A DNA stretch of 64,000 nt from an uncultured Oscillospiraceae bacterium (GTDB lineage: Bacteria; Bacillota; Clostridia; Oscillospirales; Oscillospiraceae). Positions 8,719 to 16,581 of the stretch are shown piece after piece. The DNA is taken from the NCBI GenBank assembly GCA_934512135.1, contig CAKSWT010000001.1, positions 207,642 to 271,641 of the forward strand, in the 5' to 3' direction. The notes below the pieces were generated by a model that worked only from the letters and a program-made list of their open reading frames with translations, ran no database searches and was not told the origin of the DNA. Numbering within the stretch: position 1 is the stretch's first letter; the number at the start of each line of letters is the position of its first letter. Both the position numbers and the translations under genes were made by a program.

Positions 8719-9462
8719 TTATCCCTTCAGGAAGCGGCTCAAGAACTCCTGGGTGCGGGCCTGCTGGGGATGCTCAAAGACCTGCTGGGGCTCCCCCTCC
8801 TCGCAGATGACCCCTTCGGCCATAAACACCACCCGGTTGCTGACGTCCCGGGCAAAGGCCATCTCATGGGTCACCACAATCATGGTCATGCCCTCCCGGG
8901 CCAGATCCCGCATAACGGAGAGCACCTCTCCCACCATCTCCGGGTCCAGGGCCGATGTGGGCTCGTCAAACAGCAGCAGCTCCGGCTCCATGGCCAGGGC
9001 CCGGGCAATGGCCACCCGCTGCTTCTGCCCGCCGGACAGCTGCCGGGGCCGGGCATGGATGTACGGGGACATGCCCACCTTCTCCAGGTATTTCATGGCC
9101 TGCGCTTTGGCCTCCTGCTTGTTCTTTTTCAGGACCTTGGTCTGTCCCACCACGCAGTTGTCCAGCACGGTCATATTGTCAAACAGATTAAAGGACTGGA
9201 ACACCATGCCCACCTTCGTCCGATATTCTGCGGCCTTGACGCCCTTCCCGGTGACTTCCCGGTCATGGAAGAGAATCTGCCCGCTGGTGGGGGTCTCCAA
9301 CAGATTGATGCACCGAAGCAGCGTAGACTTGCCGGAGCCGGAGGCACCGATAATACAGGTCACATCTCCCTTGGACACGGTGAAATCAATGTCCTTGAGT
9401 ACGGCGTTGGCGCCAAAGGACTTCGACAGGTGCCGCACCTGCAAGATCATATGGTCAGCCAT
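8719..9462 (-). CDS. Polar amino-acid ABC transporter, ATP-binding protein (GlnQ/HisP type)
   Basis: The 247-residue ATPase powers the importer encoded by the two genes before it. Walker A GASGSGKST, Q-loop FQSFNLFDNMTV, signature LSGGQKQR, Walker B LLLFDEPTSALDPE and the H-loop THEM are intact. ATG 9462 is one base after the permease stop, with a purine-rich SD (GGAAGGGGG) inside the permease 3' end. The upstream lysine riboswitch makes lysine, or another basic amino acid, the likely substrate. This importer family itself is shared by Gln, His, Arg and Cys systems, so sequence alone would not decide. Confidence 0.95.
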   Translation of the reverse strand: MADHMILQVRHLSKSFGANAVLKDIDFTVSKGDVTCIIGASGSGKSTLLRCINLLETPTSGQILFHDREVTGKGVKAAEYRTKVGMVFQSFNLFDNMTVLDNCVVGQTKVLKKNKQEAKAQAMKYLEKVGMSPYIHARPRQLSGGQKQRVAIARALAMEPELLLFDEPTSALDPEMVGEVLSVMRDLAREGMTMIVVTHEMAFARDVSNRVVFMAEGVICEEGEPQQVFEHPQQARTQEFLSRFLKG

Positions 9463-9463
9463 A

Positions 9464-10309
9464 TCAGCGCCCCCTTCCCATGCTCTGGAGCTCATCGTGC
9501 TCCGGATTCCGCTCGTCAAAGTTGCTGCCCTTGCCAGGGTGATTTAGCATGCCGGCCGTGGGGGCCAGCTGATCCGCCGTGGCCAAAGAATAGCTGGAGT
9601 CTCCCGCCAGCTTTTTCTCCCACAGCCGTAGCAGGAAGGAGGCAATCAGCGTCATACAGAGGTAGCCCAGCATCTCAATGGTAGCCGAGGGGAAATACAA
9701 ATAGGTGGCACCCACCACGCCGCGATGTACCGCGAAGAAATCCGTAAAGGAGATGATAAACATCACGGAGGTGTCCTTTACATTGATGATGAAGTTGTTG
9801 CCGATCTGTGGCAGAATGTTCCGCAGCGCCTGGGGGAGAATCACATAGAGCATAGTCTGGACATGGTTCATGCCAATGGCCTTGGCTCCCTCCGTCTGGC
9901 CGGGGTCAATGGACAAAATTCCGCCTCGGACCGTCTCCGCCATATAGGCGCCGGTGTTGATGGAAACCACCAAAATGGCCGCCGCCCAGACATTGGTGAA
10001 CTGCACGGCGTTGTTGGTGAAGTAAGGAAGGCCATAGTAGACAAACACCGCCTGCAGCACCATGGGCGTTCCCCGGAACACCTCCACATAGACCCGTACA
10101 ATCACCCGGATCAGCGCAAGGAAAAACCGCTTGACGGGATGATCCGTCTTCCCGTGGGGAATCGTCTGTAGAATGCCGCAGATAAAGCCGATCACACAGC
10201 CGATTACCGTGGCCACCAGTGCCAGCACCAGGGTATTCTTGATTCCCACAAAGTAAGAGCCACTGTATTTGGACCACAGCTTTGCGATGTCCTGGCCCAG
10301 TTGTATCAT
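9464..10309 (-). CDS. Polar amino-acid ABC transporter, permease
   Basis: This 281-residue inner-membrane protein is a HisMQ/GlnP-type permease. It has an opening amphipathic segment, several hydrophobic helices from about residue 20, and the EAA loop (EGAKAIGMNHVQTMLYVILP) that docks to the ATPase. The C-terminus is unusually long and polar (about 245-281, rich in Ser, Gly, Asp and His) beyond the last helix. The start is uncertain: ATG 10309 has a close GGAG, while TTG 10318 has AGGGAG at 9 bases. It lies between the binding protein and ATPase genes. Confidence 0.93.
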   Translation of the reverse strand: MIQLGQDIAKLWSKYSGSYFVGIKNTLVLALVATVIGCVIGFICGILQTIPHGKTDHPVKRFFLALIRVIVRVYVEVFRGTPMVLQAVFVYYGLPYFTNNAVQFTNVWAAAILVVSINTGAYMAETVRGGILSIDPGQTEGAKAIGMNHVQTMLYVILPQALRNILPQIGNNFIINVKDTSVMFIISFTDFFAVHRGVVGATYLYFPSATIEMLGYLCMTLIASFLLRLWEKKLAGDSSYSLATADQLAPTAGMLNHPGKGSNFDERNPEHDELQSMGRGR

Positions 10310-10341
10310 TCGCTCCAATCTCGTGTACTCCCTTTCTACAG

Positions 10342-10386
10342 GCCCCTGAATCAGGGGCATAAGGCGAGAGGGGATGCCTCTCGCCT
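10342..10386 (-). other. Tandem intercistronic hairpins between binding protein and permease genes
   Basis: Two perfect inverted repeats stand side by side: 10362-10371 with 10377-10386 (10 bp) and 10342-10348 with 10352-10358 (7 bp). Neither is followed by a T-run on the minus strand. Such hairpins after a solute-binding protein gene often protect its mRNA 3' end and leave more binding protein than permease; that role here is inference. Confidence 0.6.
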
Positions 10387-10404
10387 ATGTCAATTACCTT
10401 TGGA

Positions 10405-11337
10405 TTATTCGCCTACAGGCTGAATGGAAATTGCCTGCGCCATCAGCTCATTAAAGTCATCGGTGGTCATGGTTTCCAGAACCTTGTTGATGGCGTTTAC
10501 CAGAGCGGTGTTGCCCTTCTGCACGGAGATGCCGATGTTGACGTTCTCGGTGCGCTCCTGCTCCGTGAACTGGAAGTCTCCCTCGGTACCGGAGAAGTCC
10601 AGAATCTTCATGTCAGGATAGGCGGCAATGGCGCCCTGGGCCGTGGGCATGTCGGTGCAAATGAAGTCTACCTGATCGGTCTCCAGCGCCATGAGCATGG
10701 CAGGCGCCGTCTCGGCAGCCGTCTGAATCTTTGCATCCGTAATCTGGGGCAGGCACTTGTCATACCAGATGGTGGCAATCTGCGCCGTGCAGGAGCCGCC
10801 GGCCAGATCCCCGATGGACTTGGCATCGGCATACTTGCCGTCCGCCTTGGTGACGCAGACGATGGTGGCATAGAAGTAGGGGCCTGCAAAGTCCACCTGC
10901 TCTGACCGCTCCGCAGTCATGGACTGACCGGCAATGGCCGCGTCAATCTGGCCGGTCTGCACCGAGGGCACCAGGGAATCCCAGTCAGACCGGATGACCT
11001 CCAGCTCCCAGCCGTTGGCCTCGCAGATCTTCTTGGCAATCATAATGTCATAGCCGTTGGCATAGTCGCTGGAATCCTTGATGGGAACGGCGCCGTTGGC
11101 GTCGTCGGTCTGGGTCCAGTTATAGGGGGCGTAAGCGCACTCCATGGCCACGGTGAACACGCCGTCCTCCAGGCCGGGGATTGCGGCGCTCTCGCCGGTG
11201 CTATCTGCGGCAGACCCCTTCTCCTCGACGGCGGCCGTGGGCTCCGCAGCAGAGGCGGCGGACGTTTCGCTGCTGCCGCAGGCGGTCATACCCAAGACCA
11301 TGGCAGCAGCCAAAAGAAGCGCAAATAATCTCTTCAT
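10405..11337 (-). CDS. Amino-acid ABC transporter, solute-binding lipoprotein (probable lysine/basic amino acid)
   Basis: The 310-residue precursor has a lipoprotein signal with lipobox LGMTAC and lipid-bearing Cys20, then a low-complexity Ser/Ala/Glu linker to about residue 55 and an SBP_bac_3 domain. Family features include the GYDIMIAKKI segment, DWDSLVPSVQTGQIDAAIAG and the later DQVDFICTDMPTAQ. ATG 11337 has GGAGGAGA upstream. It is the first gene of the importer and is directly controlled by the lysine riboswitch in its leader. This argues for lysine uptake although the ligand residues were not modelled. Confidence 0.92.
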   Translation of the reverse strand: MKRLFALLLAAAMVLGMTACGSSETSAASAAEPTAAVEEKGSAADSTGESAAIPGLEDGVFTVAMECAYAPYNWTQTDDANGAVPIKDSSDYANGYDIMIAKKICEANGWELEVIRSDWDSLVPSVQTGQIDAAIAGQSMTAERSEQVDFAGPYFYATIVCVTKADGKYADAKSIGDLAGGSCTAQIATIWYDKCLPQITDAKIQTAAETAPAMLMALETDQVDFICTDMPTAQGAIAAYPDMKILDFSGTEGDFQFTEQERTENVNIGISVQKGNTALVNAINKVLETMTTDDFNELMAQAISIQPVGE

Positions 11338-11360
11338 GTGTTTGTCTCCTCCAATTTCTA

Positions 11361-11604
11361 AAAAATAAATCAGCCATAGAACAACGGGAGTGTCCATGGC
11401 TGATAGCAATTACTGACTGGATCCAATCTCAGTATTCCAACAGGCCGATAGCGCTCCACAATTTGTGGCAGTCCGGCGGATATTCTCCGACGCCCCAGGC
11501 AACCATGGCACAGGCATACCACAGCCCTTCGGCAAAGCTCCCTTTCCTCCGGACGGATGCCTGTCCTTGCCTCGGAGTACTGATGCACTTTGCGCCTCTA
11601 TTCG
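11361..11604 (-). promoter_or_regulatory. Lysine riboswitch (L-box) with intrinsic terminator
   Basis: The leader of the amino-acid importer holds an L-box-like aptamer at about 11445-11604. The conserved core is visible on the minus strand: AGAGGCGC (plus 11592-11599), a following AGTA, GGAAAGGG (plus 11540-11547) and GCCGAAG (plus 11527-11533). A closing P1 helix forms between about 11598-11603 and 11446-11450. Downstream is a terminator hairpin (11371-11377 with 11396-11402) followed by a U-rich tail (plus 11359-11370). In this class, lysine binding favours the terminator, so the importer should be off when lysine is plentiful. Recognition is by core motifs, not by covariance search. Confidence 0.85.
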
Positions 11605-11621
11605 CAGCTTGATTTGCAAGC

Positions 11622-11650
11622 ATCTTAGCATATTCCTGCATAGCTGTCAA
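11622..11650 (-). promoter_or_regulatory. Promoter of the lysine-riboswitch operon
   Basis: On the minus strand a perfect TTGACA (11645-11650) is followed by 17 bases and TAAGAT (11622-11627), with TGC just before the -10 as in extended -10 promoters. The transcript would begin about 10 bases before the aptamer. Confidence 0.8.
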
Positions 11651-11730
11651 GGGGGTCCGAGACAATTTGTGAAAAGGGCACGAAACACCCCTATGCTTTT
11701 CCGTCATCCCGGTAATTTTCGCCAAATCAC

Positions 11731-11764
11731 AAAAGCGTCCCCGAATGCCGCAGCACTCGGGGAC
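11731..11764 (-). terminator. Intrinsic terminator after the Cys-rich gene
   Basis: An 8-bp GC-rich stem (11737-11744 with 11757-11764) is followed by GC and T4 on the minus strand. It separates the Cys-rich gene from the riboswitch promoter. Confidence 0.75.
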
Positions 11765-11770
11765 TTGAGA

Positions 11771-12646
11771 TTATTTCCGGCGGCAGGGTTCCTGTCCCCC
11801 CTGACGGGGCCCAGGCCGCTCTGGCGGCTCCGTCGTCTGGCAGCAGCAGCTCCCCTGGGGCTCCCGGCACAGCGTCGTGTCCTCCCGGGTGGGGAAGAAG
11901 GCGCTCACCGGGAACTTCATCTTGGCAAAGGCCTCGCAGGGGGTCTCTTTGGCACCGGCTCCGCCCTCGGTGCAGGCCTTTGAAGGCATGCAGTAGTCAT
12001 AGCTGGGAATCAGCAGCTGGGTCTGGCGCTCCAGCCGCACCAGGCTGAACTGTCCCAGGGTCACCTGGAGCTGCCGGTTCATCCCGGTAAACACCAGCTG
12101 ATCGTCAAAGGCCGCCGTAACCCCCTCCGGCAGCGCCGCTTCGCCGCATGTACAAACCGGCTGGGGCCCGCAGTGGCACAGCTCGACGATCTTTGCACAC
12201 AGAATCACCGGGTCCACCGCCTCCACCACGCCGGTGGGCTGCTGGGCGGTTCGCGTTCCGTTGCTGGTAAAGGTGCCGGCCCGGCCCTGGCCTCCGTAGA
12301 GCATGGCCTGCTTGGATGACATCGCCAGGCCGTAGATGGTCACCGGTTTCACCGCGCAGAGCACCGCATCGGCAATCACCCGGTAGTAATACTGGATGCT
12401 CACGCTGTAGTAGCCCTCCTGATAGCCCACCGGCTCCACGTCCACCGAGGCGTAGAGCAGCTCCGCTGACCGTGCCTTCACCGAGGTGGCGCACTCCAGG
12501 GTGTTCTGGCTTTCTGCGGTAAGATAGACCGGCACATTCTCCATGCAGTCCTGGTCCCGGCAGGCATCCATAATCTTCTGGGTGCTGATACACACCGCCT
12601 CCCGGACGTTGCTGAAATCGGAAACCGTATTCATGCAGTCACGCAT
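11771..12646 (-). CDS. Cysteine-rich protein of unknown function
   Basis: I do not recognise a named family with certainty. The 291-residue protein starts at ATG 12646 with AAGGAGG 7 bases upstream. It has no signal peptide or membrane helix. Cysteines lie in spaced groups: CRDQDC near the N-terminus, CHCG and CTCG in the middle (about 170-185), and CCC near the C-terminus. The N-terminal part (CISTQKIMDACRDQDCMENV) resembles conserved hypothetical proteins I associate with spore-forming Clostridia, some suspected to be spore-surface proteins. That link is from memory and weak. The last ~45 residues are low-complexity and Pro/Gly/Arg-rich. It is a single-gene unit with its own terminator. Confidence 0.75.
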   Translation of the reverse strand: MRDCMNTVSDFSNVREAVCISTQKIMDACRDQDCMENVPVYLTAESQNTLECATSVKARSAELLYASVDVEPVGYQEGYYSVSIQYYYRVIADAVLCAVKPVTIYGLAMSSKQAMLYGGQGRAGTFTSNGTRTAQQPTGVVEAVDPVILCAKIVELCHCGPQPVCTCGEAALPEGVTAAFDDQLVFTGMNRQLQVTLGQFSLVRLERQTQLLIPSYDYCMPSKACTEGGAGAKETPCEAFAKMKFPVSAFFPTREDTTLCREPQGSCCCQTTEPPERPGPRQGGQEPCRRK

Positions 12647-12736
12647 GGCATTTTCCTCCTTATTCTGCGAATCATCGTGGATTGCTTCCACTGCAGTCTA
12701 TGTCCTAGGAGAAAAATGGTGTTTCCAAGATGCCAA

Positions 12737-12766
12737 ACAGGCGGCGCTGCACCCAGCGCCGCCTGT
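12737..12766 (-). terminator. Probable terminator after the dprA-like gene
   Basis: A perfect 12-bp GC-rich stem (12737-12748 with 12755-12766, loop of 6) starts 9 bases after the gene stop. The following minus-strand tail has only TTT, so termination may be partial. Confidence 0.65.
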
Positions 12767-12774
12767 TGCTCGAT

Positions 12775-13698
12775 TTAAAATAATGTGGTCTGCTGGGGGG
12801 TCAGTGCCCGAAGATCCCCCAGCGCCTCCGTGGGAAGCGGACTGCATCCCCGTTCCACCAGCCCCCGGGTTCCCGGGTCCTCCGGCTCCTCCGCAGAGAC
12901 AAACACCGGGCACCAGCCCGCCTTGAGGTTTTCCATGACGCCGTTCCAGGTGCCGCCGGTGCCATAGTCACACTGAGCCACAAATACCGCCTGTCCCATG
13001 GCATGAATCAGTCGATTCCGGCTGTAGGCCCTGCCCACGGAGAAGGGCTGATCGTAGCCGTACTCGCTCACCAGCAGCACCCGGCCTGTGGCCAGCTCCG
13101 CCTGCATACGGGCCACCCGCTGCTGAAGGGAATCCGCCAAATACACCAGTGCGGACCCCCCGGCGCTCCATGCACTTTGGAACCCCACGGTATCCGCCCC
13201 GGCCGCGCCGCCGGAGACATAGGTGATTCCCTCCTCCGCCACCGCTGTGCCAAAGCGCCGGGCGAAGGCCTCCCCAGGGGACCGCAGCCGCCGGGACCCC
13301 ACCAGGGACATGCATGCTCCCTGAAACAGCTCCAACGCCCCGGCGCAGTAGAGCAGCATTGGCGCCTGTACCCCCAGAACCTGGCGAAGCCGTTCCGGGT
13401 ATTCCGGGCTAATGCGGGTAACCACCGTCAGCCCCAGCCGTGCCAAGGTGTCCAAATGCTTATCCAGCAGCGCTTCCTGATCCAGCCGTTCCAGGATCCG
13501 CCCTGCGTCTGCCTGGGACACGCCCAGCCGCCGAAGCTCCCGCTCCGTCACCGGATTGTCAAAGTCGGCCTCTCCGGGACCCAGGGCCTCCAGCATTTTC
13601 AGCATGCCACGGTACGCTGCGCCCCCCAGGGGCCTTTCCCCTCCCAGCTGTGCAAACAGCAGCAGCATACAGCGCTCCGCCGGCGTGTACTCTCTCAT
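12775..13698 (-). CDS. dprA: DprA/Smf-family Rossmann-fold protein (divergent)
   Basis: DprA binds incoming single-stranded DNA and loads RecA during transformation. This 307-residue protein keeps the family plan: a helical N-terminal part, SPEYPERLRQVLG, the SLVGSRRL strand (about 131-138), VSGGAAGADTVGF and SRNRLIHAM. It differs from textbook DprA where the SGSLIT segment should be: here it reads YGTGGTWNGVMENLKAG. The C-terminal winged helix seems absent. It overlaps the DEAD-box helicase stop by 4 bases (ATGA), so the two are co-translated. It may be a second, non-competence DprA paralogue; a wider role in nucleotide or DNA binding cannot be excluded. Confidence 0.82.
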   Translation of the reverse strand: MREYTPAERCMLLLFAQLGGERPLGGAAYRGMLKMLEALGPGEADFDNPVTERELRRLGVSQADAGRILERLDQEALLDKHLDTLARLGLTVVTRISPEYPERLRQVLGVQAPMLLYCAGALELFQGACMSLVGSRRLRSPGEAFARRFGTAVAEEGITYVSGGAAGADTVGFQSAWSAGGSALVYLADSLQQRVARMQAELATGRVLLVSEYGYDQPFSVGRAYSRNRLIHAMGQAVFVAQCDYGTGGTWNGVMENLKAGWCPVFVSAEEPEDPGTRGLVERGCSPLPTEALGDLRALTPQQTTLF

Positions 13699-14873
13699 CG
13701 ATACTTCTTGCGGATCACAGGAGCCTTTACCTCCTGCTCCACCAGCTTTCCCTCCACCAGCTTCACCGGGGTCACCGTAAACTGGGAGTACTTTGCGATC
13801 TCATCCAGCTTTGCCTTATCCAGCAGGGAACCCAGCAGACTGATGGCCACGCCCTTTTTCCGGGCACGGCCTGTCCGGCCGATCCGGTGAATATAATATT
13901 CATTTTCCGCCGGAATGTCATAGTTCAGCACACAATCCACGTCGTCCACGTCGATTCCCCGGGAGGCCACATCGGTGGCCACCAGCACATCGAGCTTTCC
14001 CTCCCGGAACTGCTGCATAACCTTCTCCCGCTGGCTCTGGCGGATATCCCCATGGAGGCAGTCCACGGAATAGCTTCTGCCCCGGAGATCGTCGCTGACC
14101 CGCTGGCACATGTGCTTGGTATTGCAGAAGATAATGACCCGCTCGTAGTGCATGGCATCCAGCAGCTCTATGGTGGTCAGGAGCTTTTCCAGCTCATTGC
14201 AGGACACGCTGTACTGCTGAATATCCGGGCGGCTCTCCTCCTTGGGCTGAACGGTGATTTCCACCTCGTCCCGCTGATACATCCAGCTGACGGTCATCAC
14301 CTCCTGGGAGATGGTGGCAGAGAAAAGCCCCATATTGGTGCGGTTCTTCATTTTCTCCACAATCCCGGTGACGTCCTTATAAAAGCCCATGTCCAGCATT
14401 CGGTCCGCCTCGTCGAGAATGACGGTTTTGATGCTGTCAAACCGCAGATTTTTCCGCTTGTAGTGGTCCATCAGCCGGCCGGGGGTGGCGATAATGATCT
14501 GCGGCTTCTTCGCCAGCTGCTTAGCCTGGGTATCCAGCCGCTGACCGCCGTAAAGCACCGCCACCCGGATTCCCTTTTTGAACTCCAGCAGGGACCGGAG
14601 CTCGTCTCCGATTTGCAGGGCCAGCTCTCGGGTGGGCGCCAGGATTGCCGCCTGGATAGCCTGAGATTCCGGGTCAATGTGCTCGATGACCGGAATGCCA
14701 AAGGCAAAGGTCTTGCCTGTGCCAGTGGGGGCCTTTGCGATGACGTCCTTCCACTCCATCAGCGGCGGAATGGCCTCCGCCTGAATCTGAGTGGGATAGC
14801 CATAGCCCTTTTTCTCCAACGCCTGAAGGACCTCCTGACTGATGGGAAGGTCCTGAAATGTCATAGTTTCCAT
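13695..14873 (-). CDS. DEAD-box ATP-dependent RNA helicase
   Basis: The 392-residue protein is a minimal two-RecA-domain helicase. Motifs are complete: Q motif YPTQIQAEAI, I APTGTGKT, Ia APTRELA, II DEAD, III SAT, IV IIFCNT, V ATDVASRGID and VI HRIGRTGR. There is almost no C-terminal extension, so specificity cannot be predicted; CshA- or DbpA-like roles in RNA turnover or ribosome assembly are usual. I use ATG 14873, preceded by GAGG at 6 bases, over an in-frame TTG 12 bases upstream. The dprA-like gene follows with a 4-base overlap. Confidence 0.95.
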   Translation of the reverse strand: METMTFQDLPISQEVLQALEKKGYGYPTQIQAEAIPPLMEWKDVIAKAPTGTGKTFAFGIPVIEHIDPESQAIQAAILAPTRELALQIGDELRSLLEFKKGIRVAVLYGGQRLDTQAKQLAKKPQIIIATPGRLMDHYKRKNLRFDSIKTVILDEADRMLDMGFYKDVTGIVEKMKNRTNMGLFSATISQEVMTVSWMYQRDEVEITVQPKEESRPDIQQYSVSCNELEKLLTTIELLDAMHYERVIIFCNTKHMCQRVSDDLRGRSYSVDCLHGDIRQSQREKVMQQFREGKLDVLVATDVASRGIDVDDVDCVLNYDIPAENEYYIHRIGRTGRARKKGVAISLLGSLLDKAKLDEIAKYSQFTVTPVKLVEGKLVEQEVKAPVIRKKYR

Positions 14874-15013
14874 GTTCAACCTCAATTACTTTTGAATTCA
14901 CGCCTCCATTATACCCTGTTCCCCTATGGAATGCAAGGGGCGGTGCCTATGGGCTTTGGTCCTTTTCCGGCAGCCTTCTCCACGGTTAGAAGGGTTTCGA
15001 GGAATTTCTCCGG

Positions 15014-15042
15014 TTGCACACCGGCAGAAACTGTGCTATAAT
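15014..15042 (+). promoter_or_regulatory. Promoter of smpB-cyclophilin operon
   Basis: TTGCAC (15014-15019), a 17-base spacer and a perfect TATAAT (15037-15042) preceded by TGTGC. The predicted start near 15049 leaves a very short leader and supports a GTG start at 15066 over the ATG at 15054. Confidence 0.85.
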
Positions 15043-15065
15043 ATGCTACAAGGATGGTGAGATCG

Positions 15066-15536
15066 GTGGCGGAAAAGAGCGGCATCAAAATCGTGGCCAA
15101 AAACCCAAAGGCCTTTCACGAATACTATATCGTAGAACGTTTTGAGGCTGGCATCGAGCTGTTCGGCACCGAGGTCAAGTCCATTCGCAGCGGCAACATC
15201 AGCCTGAAGGAGGCCTGGTGCTCCATTCAAAACGGGGAGCTGTACCTCAAGCAGATGCACATCTCTCCCTATGAGCACGGCAGCTTCTCCAATCAGGACC
15301 CCCTCCGGCCCAAGCGTCTGCTGATGCACAAGAAGGAGATCATGATGCTCCTCGGCAAAACCCAGCAGGCAGGCTATGCCCTGGTGCCGCTGTCCGTCTA
15401 CTTTAAAAATTCACGGGTCAAGGTGGAGATTGCTCTGGCAAAGGGCAAAAAGCTCCACGACAAACGGTCCTCCGAGGCAGAAAAGGACGCCAAACGACAG
15501 ATGGACCGGGCCATGAAAGAGAGGAATCAGTACTGA
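15066..15536 (+). CDS. smpB: SsrA-binding protein SmpB
   Basis: SmpB binds the tRNA-like domain of tmRNA and takes it to stalled ribosomes for trans-translation. The 156-residue protein has the conserved IVAKNPKAFHEYYI opening, the GTEVKSIRSG segment and the basic C-terminal tail (KRQMDRAMKERNQY) that occupies the empty mRNA channel. I prefer the GTG start at 15066 (VAEKSGIKIV), which fits the family N-terminus and the promoter position; ATG 15054 would add four residues almost at the transcript start. Its partner ssrA lies 0.6 kb downstream. Confidence 0.96.
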   Translation: MAEKSGIKIVAKNPKAFHEYYIVERFEAGIELFGTEVKSIRSGNISLKEAWCSIQNGELYLKQMHISPYEHGSFSNQDPLRPKRLLMHKKEIMMLLGKTQQAGYALVPLSVYFKNSRVKVEIALAKGKKLHDKRSSEAEKDAKRQMDRAMKERNQY

Positions 15537-16075
15537 TGAAAAATCCTGTTGTGACCATTGAAATGGAGGACGGCGGCAAGATTGTCGCGGAGCTCTACCC
15601 CGAAATTGCGCCCGAAACCGTCAACAATTTTGTCTCCCTGGTAAACCAGGGCTTCTACGACGGCCTGGTGTTCCACCGGGTTATCCCCGGCTTTATGATC
15701 CAGGGCGGCGACCCTCTGGGCGACGGCACCGGCGGCCCCGGCTACTGCATTAAGGGCGAGTTCCTGATGAACGGCGTAAAGAACGAGCTAAGCCACAAGC
15801 GCGGCGTCCTGTCCATGGCCCGTGCCGGCCATCCCAACTCCGCCGGCAGCCAGTTTTTTATTATGCACGCCGATGCCAAGCACCTGAACAATCAGTATGC
15901 CGCCTTTGGCAAGGTTACCGAGGGCCTGGATGTGGTAGACCGCATCGCAGCCGTTCAGACGGACCGCAACGACCGTCCCAAAACCGAGATGAAGATGAAA
16001 AAGGTCACCGTGGATACCTTCGGTGAGGCTTTCCCCGAGCCGAAGAAGCTGCCGGATCCCTTCGGCAGATACTAA
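15536..16075 (+). CDS. Cyclophilin-type peptidyl-prolyl cis-trans isomerase
   Basis: The 179-residue single-domain cyclophilin isomerises Xaa-Pro bonds during folding. It has the core motifs FHRVIPGFMIQGGDP (with the catalytic Arg) and MARAGHPNSAGSQFFI, plus YAAFGKV. No signal peptide is present, so it is cytoplasmic. Its start overlaps the smpB stop by one base (TGATG), so it depends on smpB translation. A short Pro-rich tail (EPKKLPDPFGRY) follows the fold. Confidence 0.95.
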   Translation: MKNPVVTIEMEDGGKIVAELYPEIAPETVNNFVSLVNQGFYDGLVFHRVIPGFMIQGGDPLGDGTGGPGYCIKGEFLMNGVKNELSHKRGVLSMARAGHPNSAGSQFFIMHADAKHLNNQYAAFGKVTEGLDVVDRIAAVQTDRNDRPKTEMKMKKVTVDTFGEAFPEPKKLPDPFGRY

Positions 16076-16120
16076 TTTCAGTTGTCAGCCGCTGACCGGC
16101 CTTCCGGTCAGCGCTCCCAT

Positions 16121-16471
16121 GGGGCTGTAACGGGTTCGACGGGGGTAGTGAGGCTTGATAAGCGGGCAGAGGCGCCTGGCCTCTATAAAACGGGCAACTT
16201 TTAAATTAACTGACAACGATAACGTCGTTCTGGCTGCTGCTTAATTAGCGGCCCATCCGTCCCGGAAGGACCACGAGCCGGGGTTCGGGTGTGATTTAAG
16301 TGGTGACCGTGCGTACGCTAAGCTTTGCGCGTACCATGCATAATGAAGCTACTAAACCGGAAAGTGTGGCGGTTCACGCTTCGGCAAGGGAATGTAAATA
16401 ATCGTCTGCGCCCGGAGAAAGTCCTGTCGAGTTGCTTTCGGACAGGGGTTCAATTCCCCTCAGCTCCACCA
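16121..16471 (+). ncRNA. ssrA: Transfer-messenger RNA (tmRNA)
   Basis: The 351-base RNA begins GGGGCTGTAACGGGTTCGAC and ends with a T-arm (GGGTTCAATTCCCC), CAGCTCC and an encoded CCA at 16469-16471. The ends pair as the tRNA-like acceptor stem. The tag frame is best read from GAC 16212 to TAA 16242-16244, giving the peptide D-NDNVVLAAA, whose AAA end matches tags recognised by ClpXP. The GAC resume codon (Asp rather than Ala or Gly) is inferred from alignment with the upstream TAACT element; an Asp start is known in some clostridia. smpB lies just upstream. Confidence 0.97.
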
Positions 16472-16476
16472 TAAGT

Positions 16477-16557
16477 CCACCGTAATTTTGATAGAATTGC
16501 GGTGGGCTTTTTCTTGTCTGGCAGGCTGTATTATGGTACAATGATTTCAATAACTCG
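16477..16557 (+). repeat. ssrA-proximal repeat, copy A: terminator plus promoter
   Basis: Six bases after the tmRNA CCA lies a hairpin (16477-16505) with stem CCACCGTA/TGCGGTGG and a T-run: the ssrA terminator. A promoter follows at once: TTGTCT (16514-16519), 17 bases, TACAAT (16537-16542). The whole 81-base block recurs almost unchanged at 17181-17261 and 17759-17839. It drives the first GNAT gene. Unlike copies B to D, it has no upstream CCAGGGGATGACG tail block; tmRNA takes that place. Confidence 0.9.
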
Positions 16558-16581
16558 AAATTGTAAAGGAGTGAAGTAGAA

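Noticed and set aside
11371..11604. T-box leader for the amino-acid importer
   Set aside because: No T-box consensus or specifier loop is seen, while the L-box core motifs are present in order.
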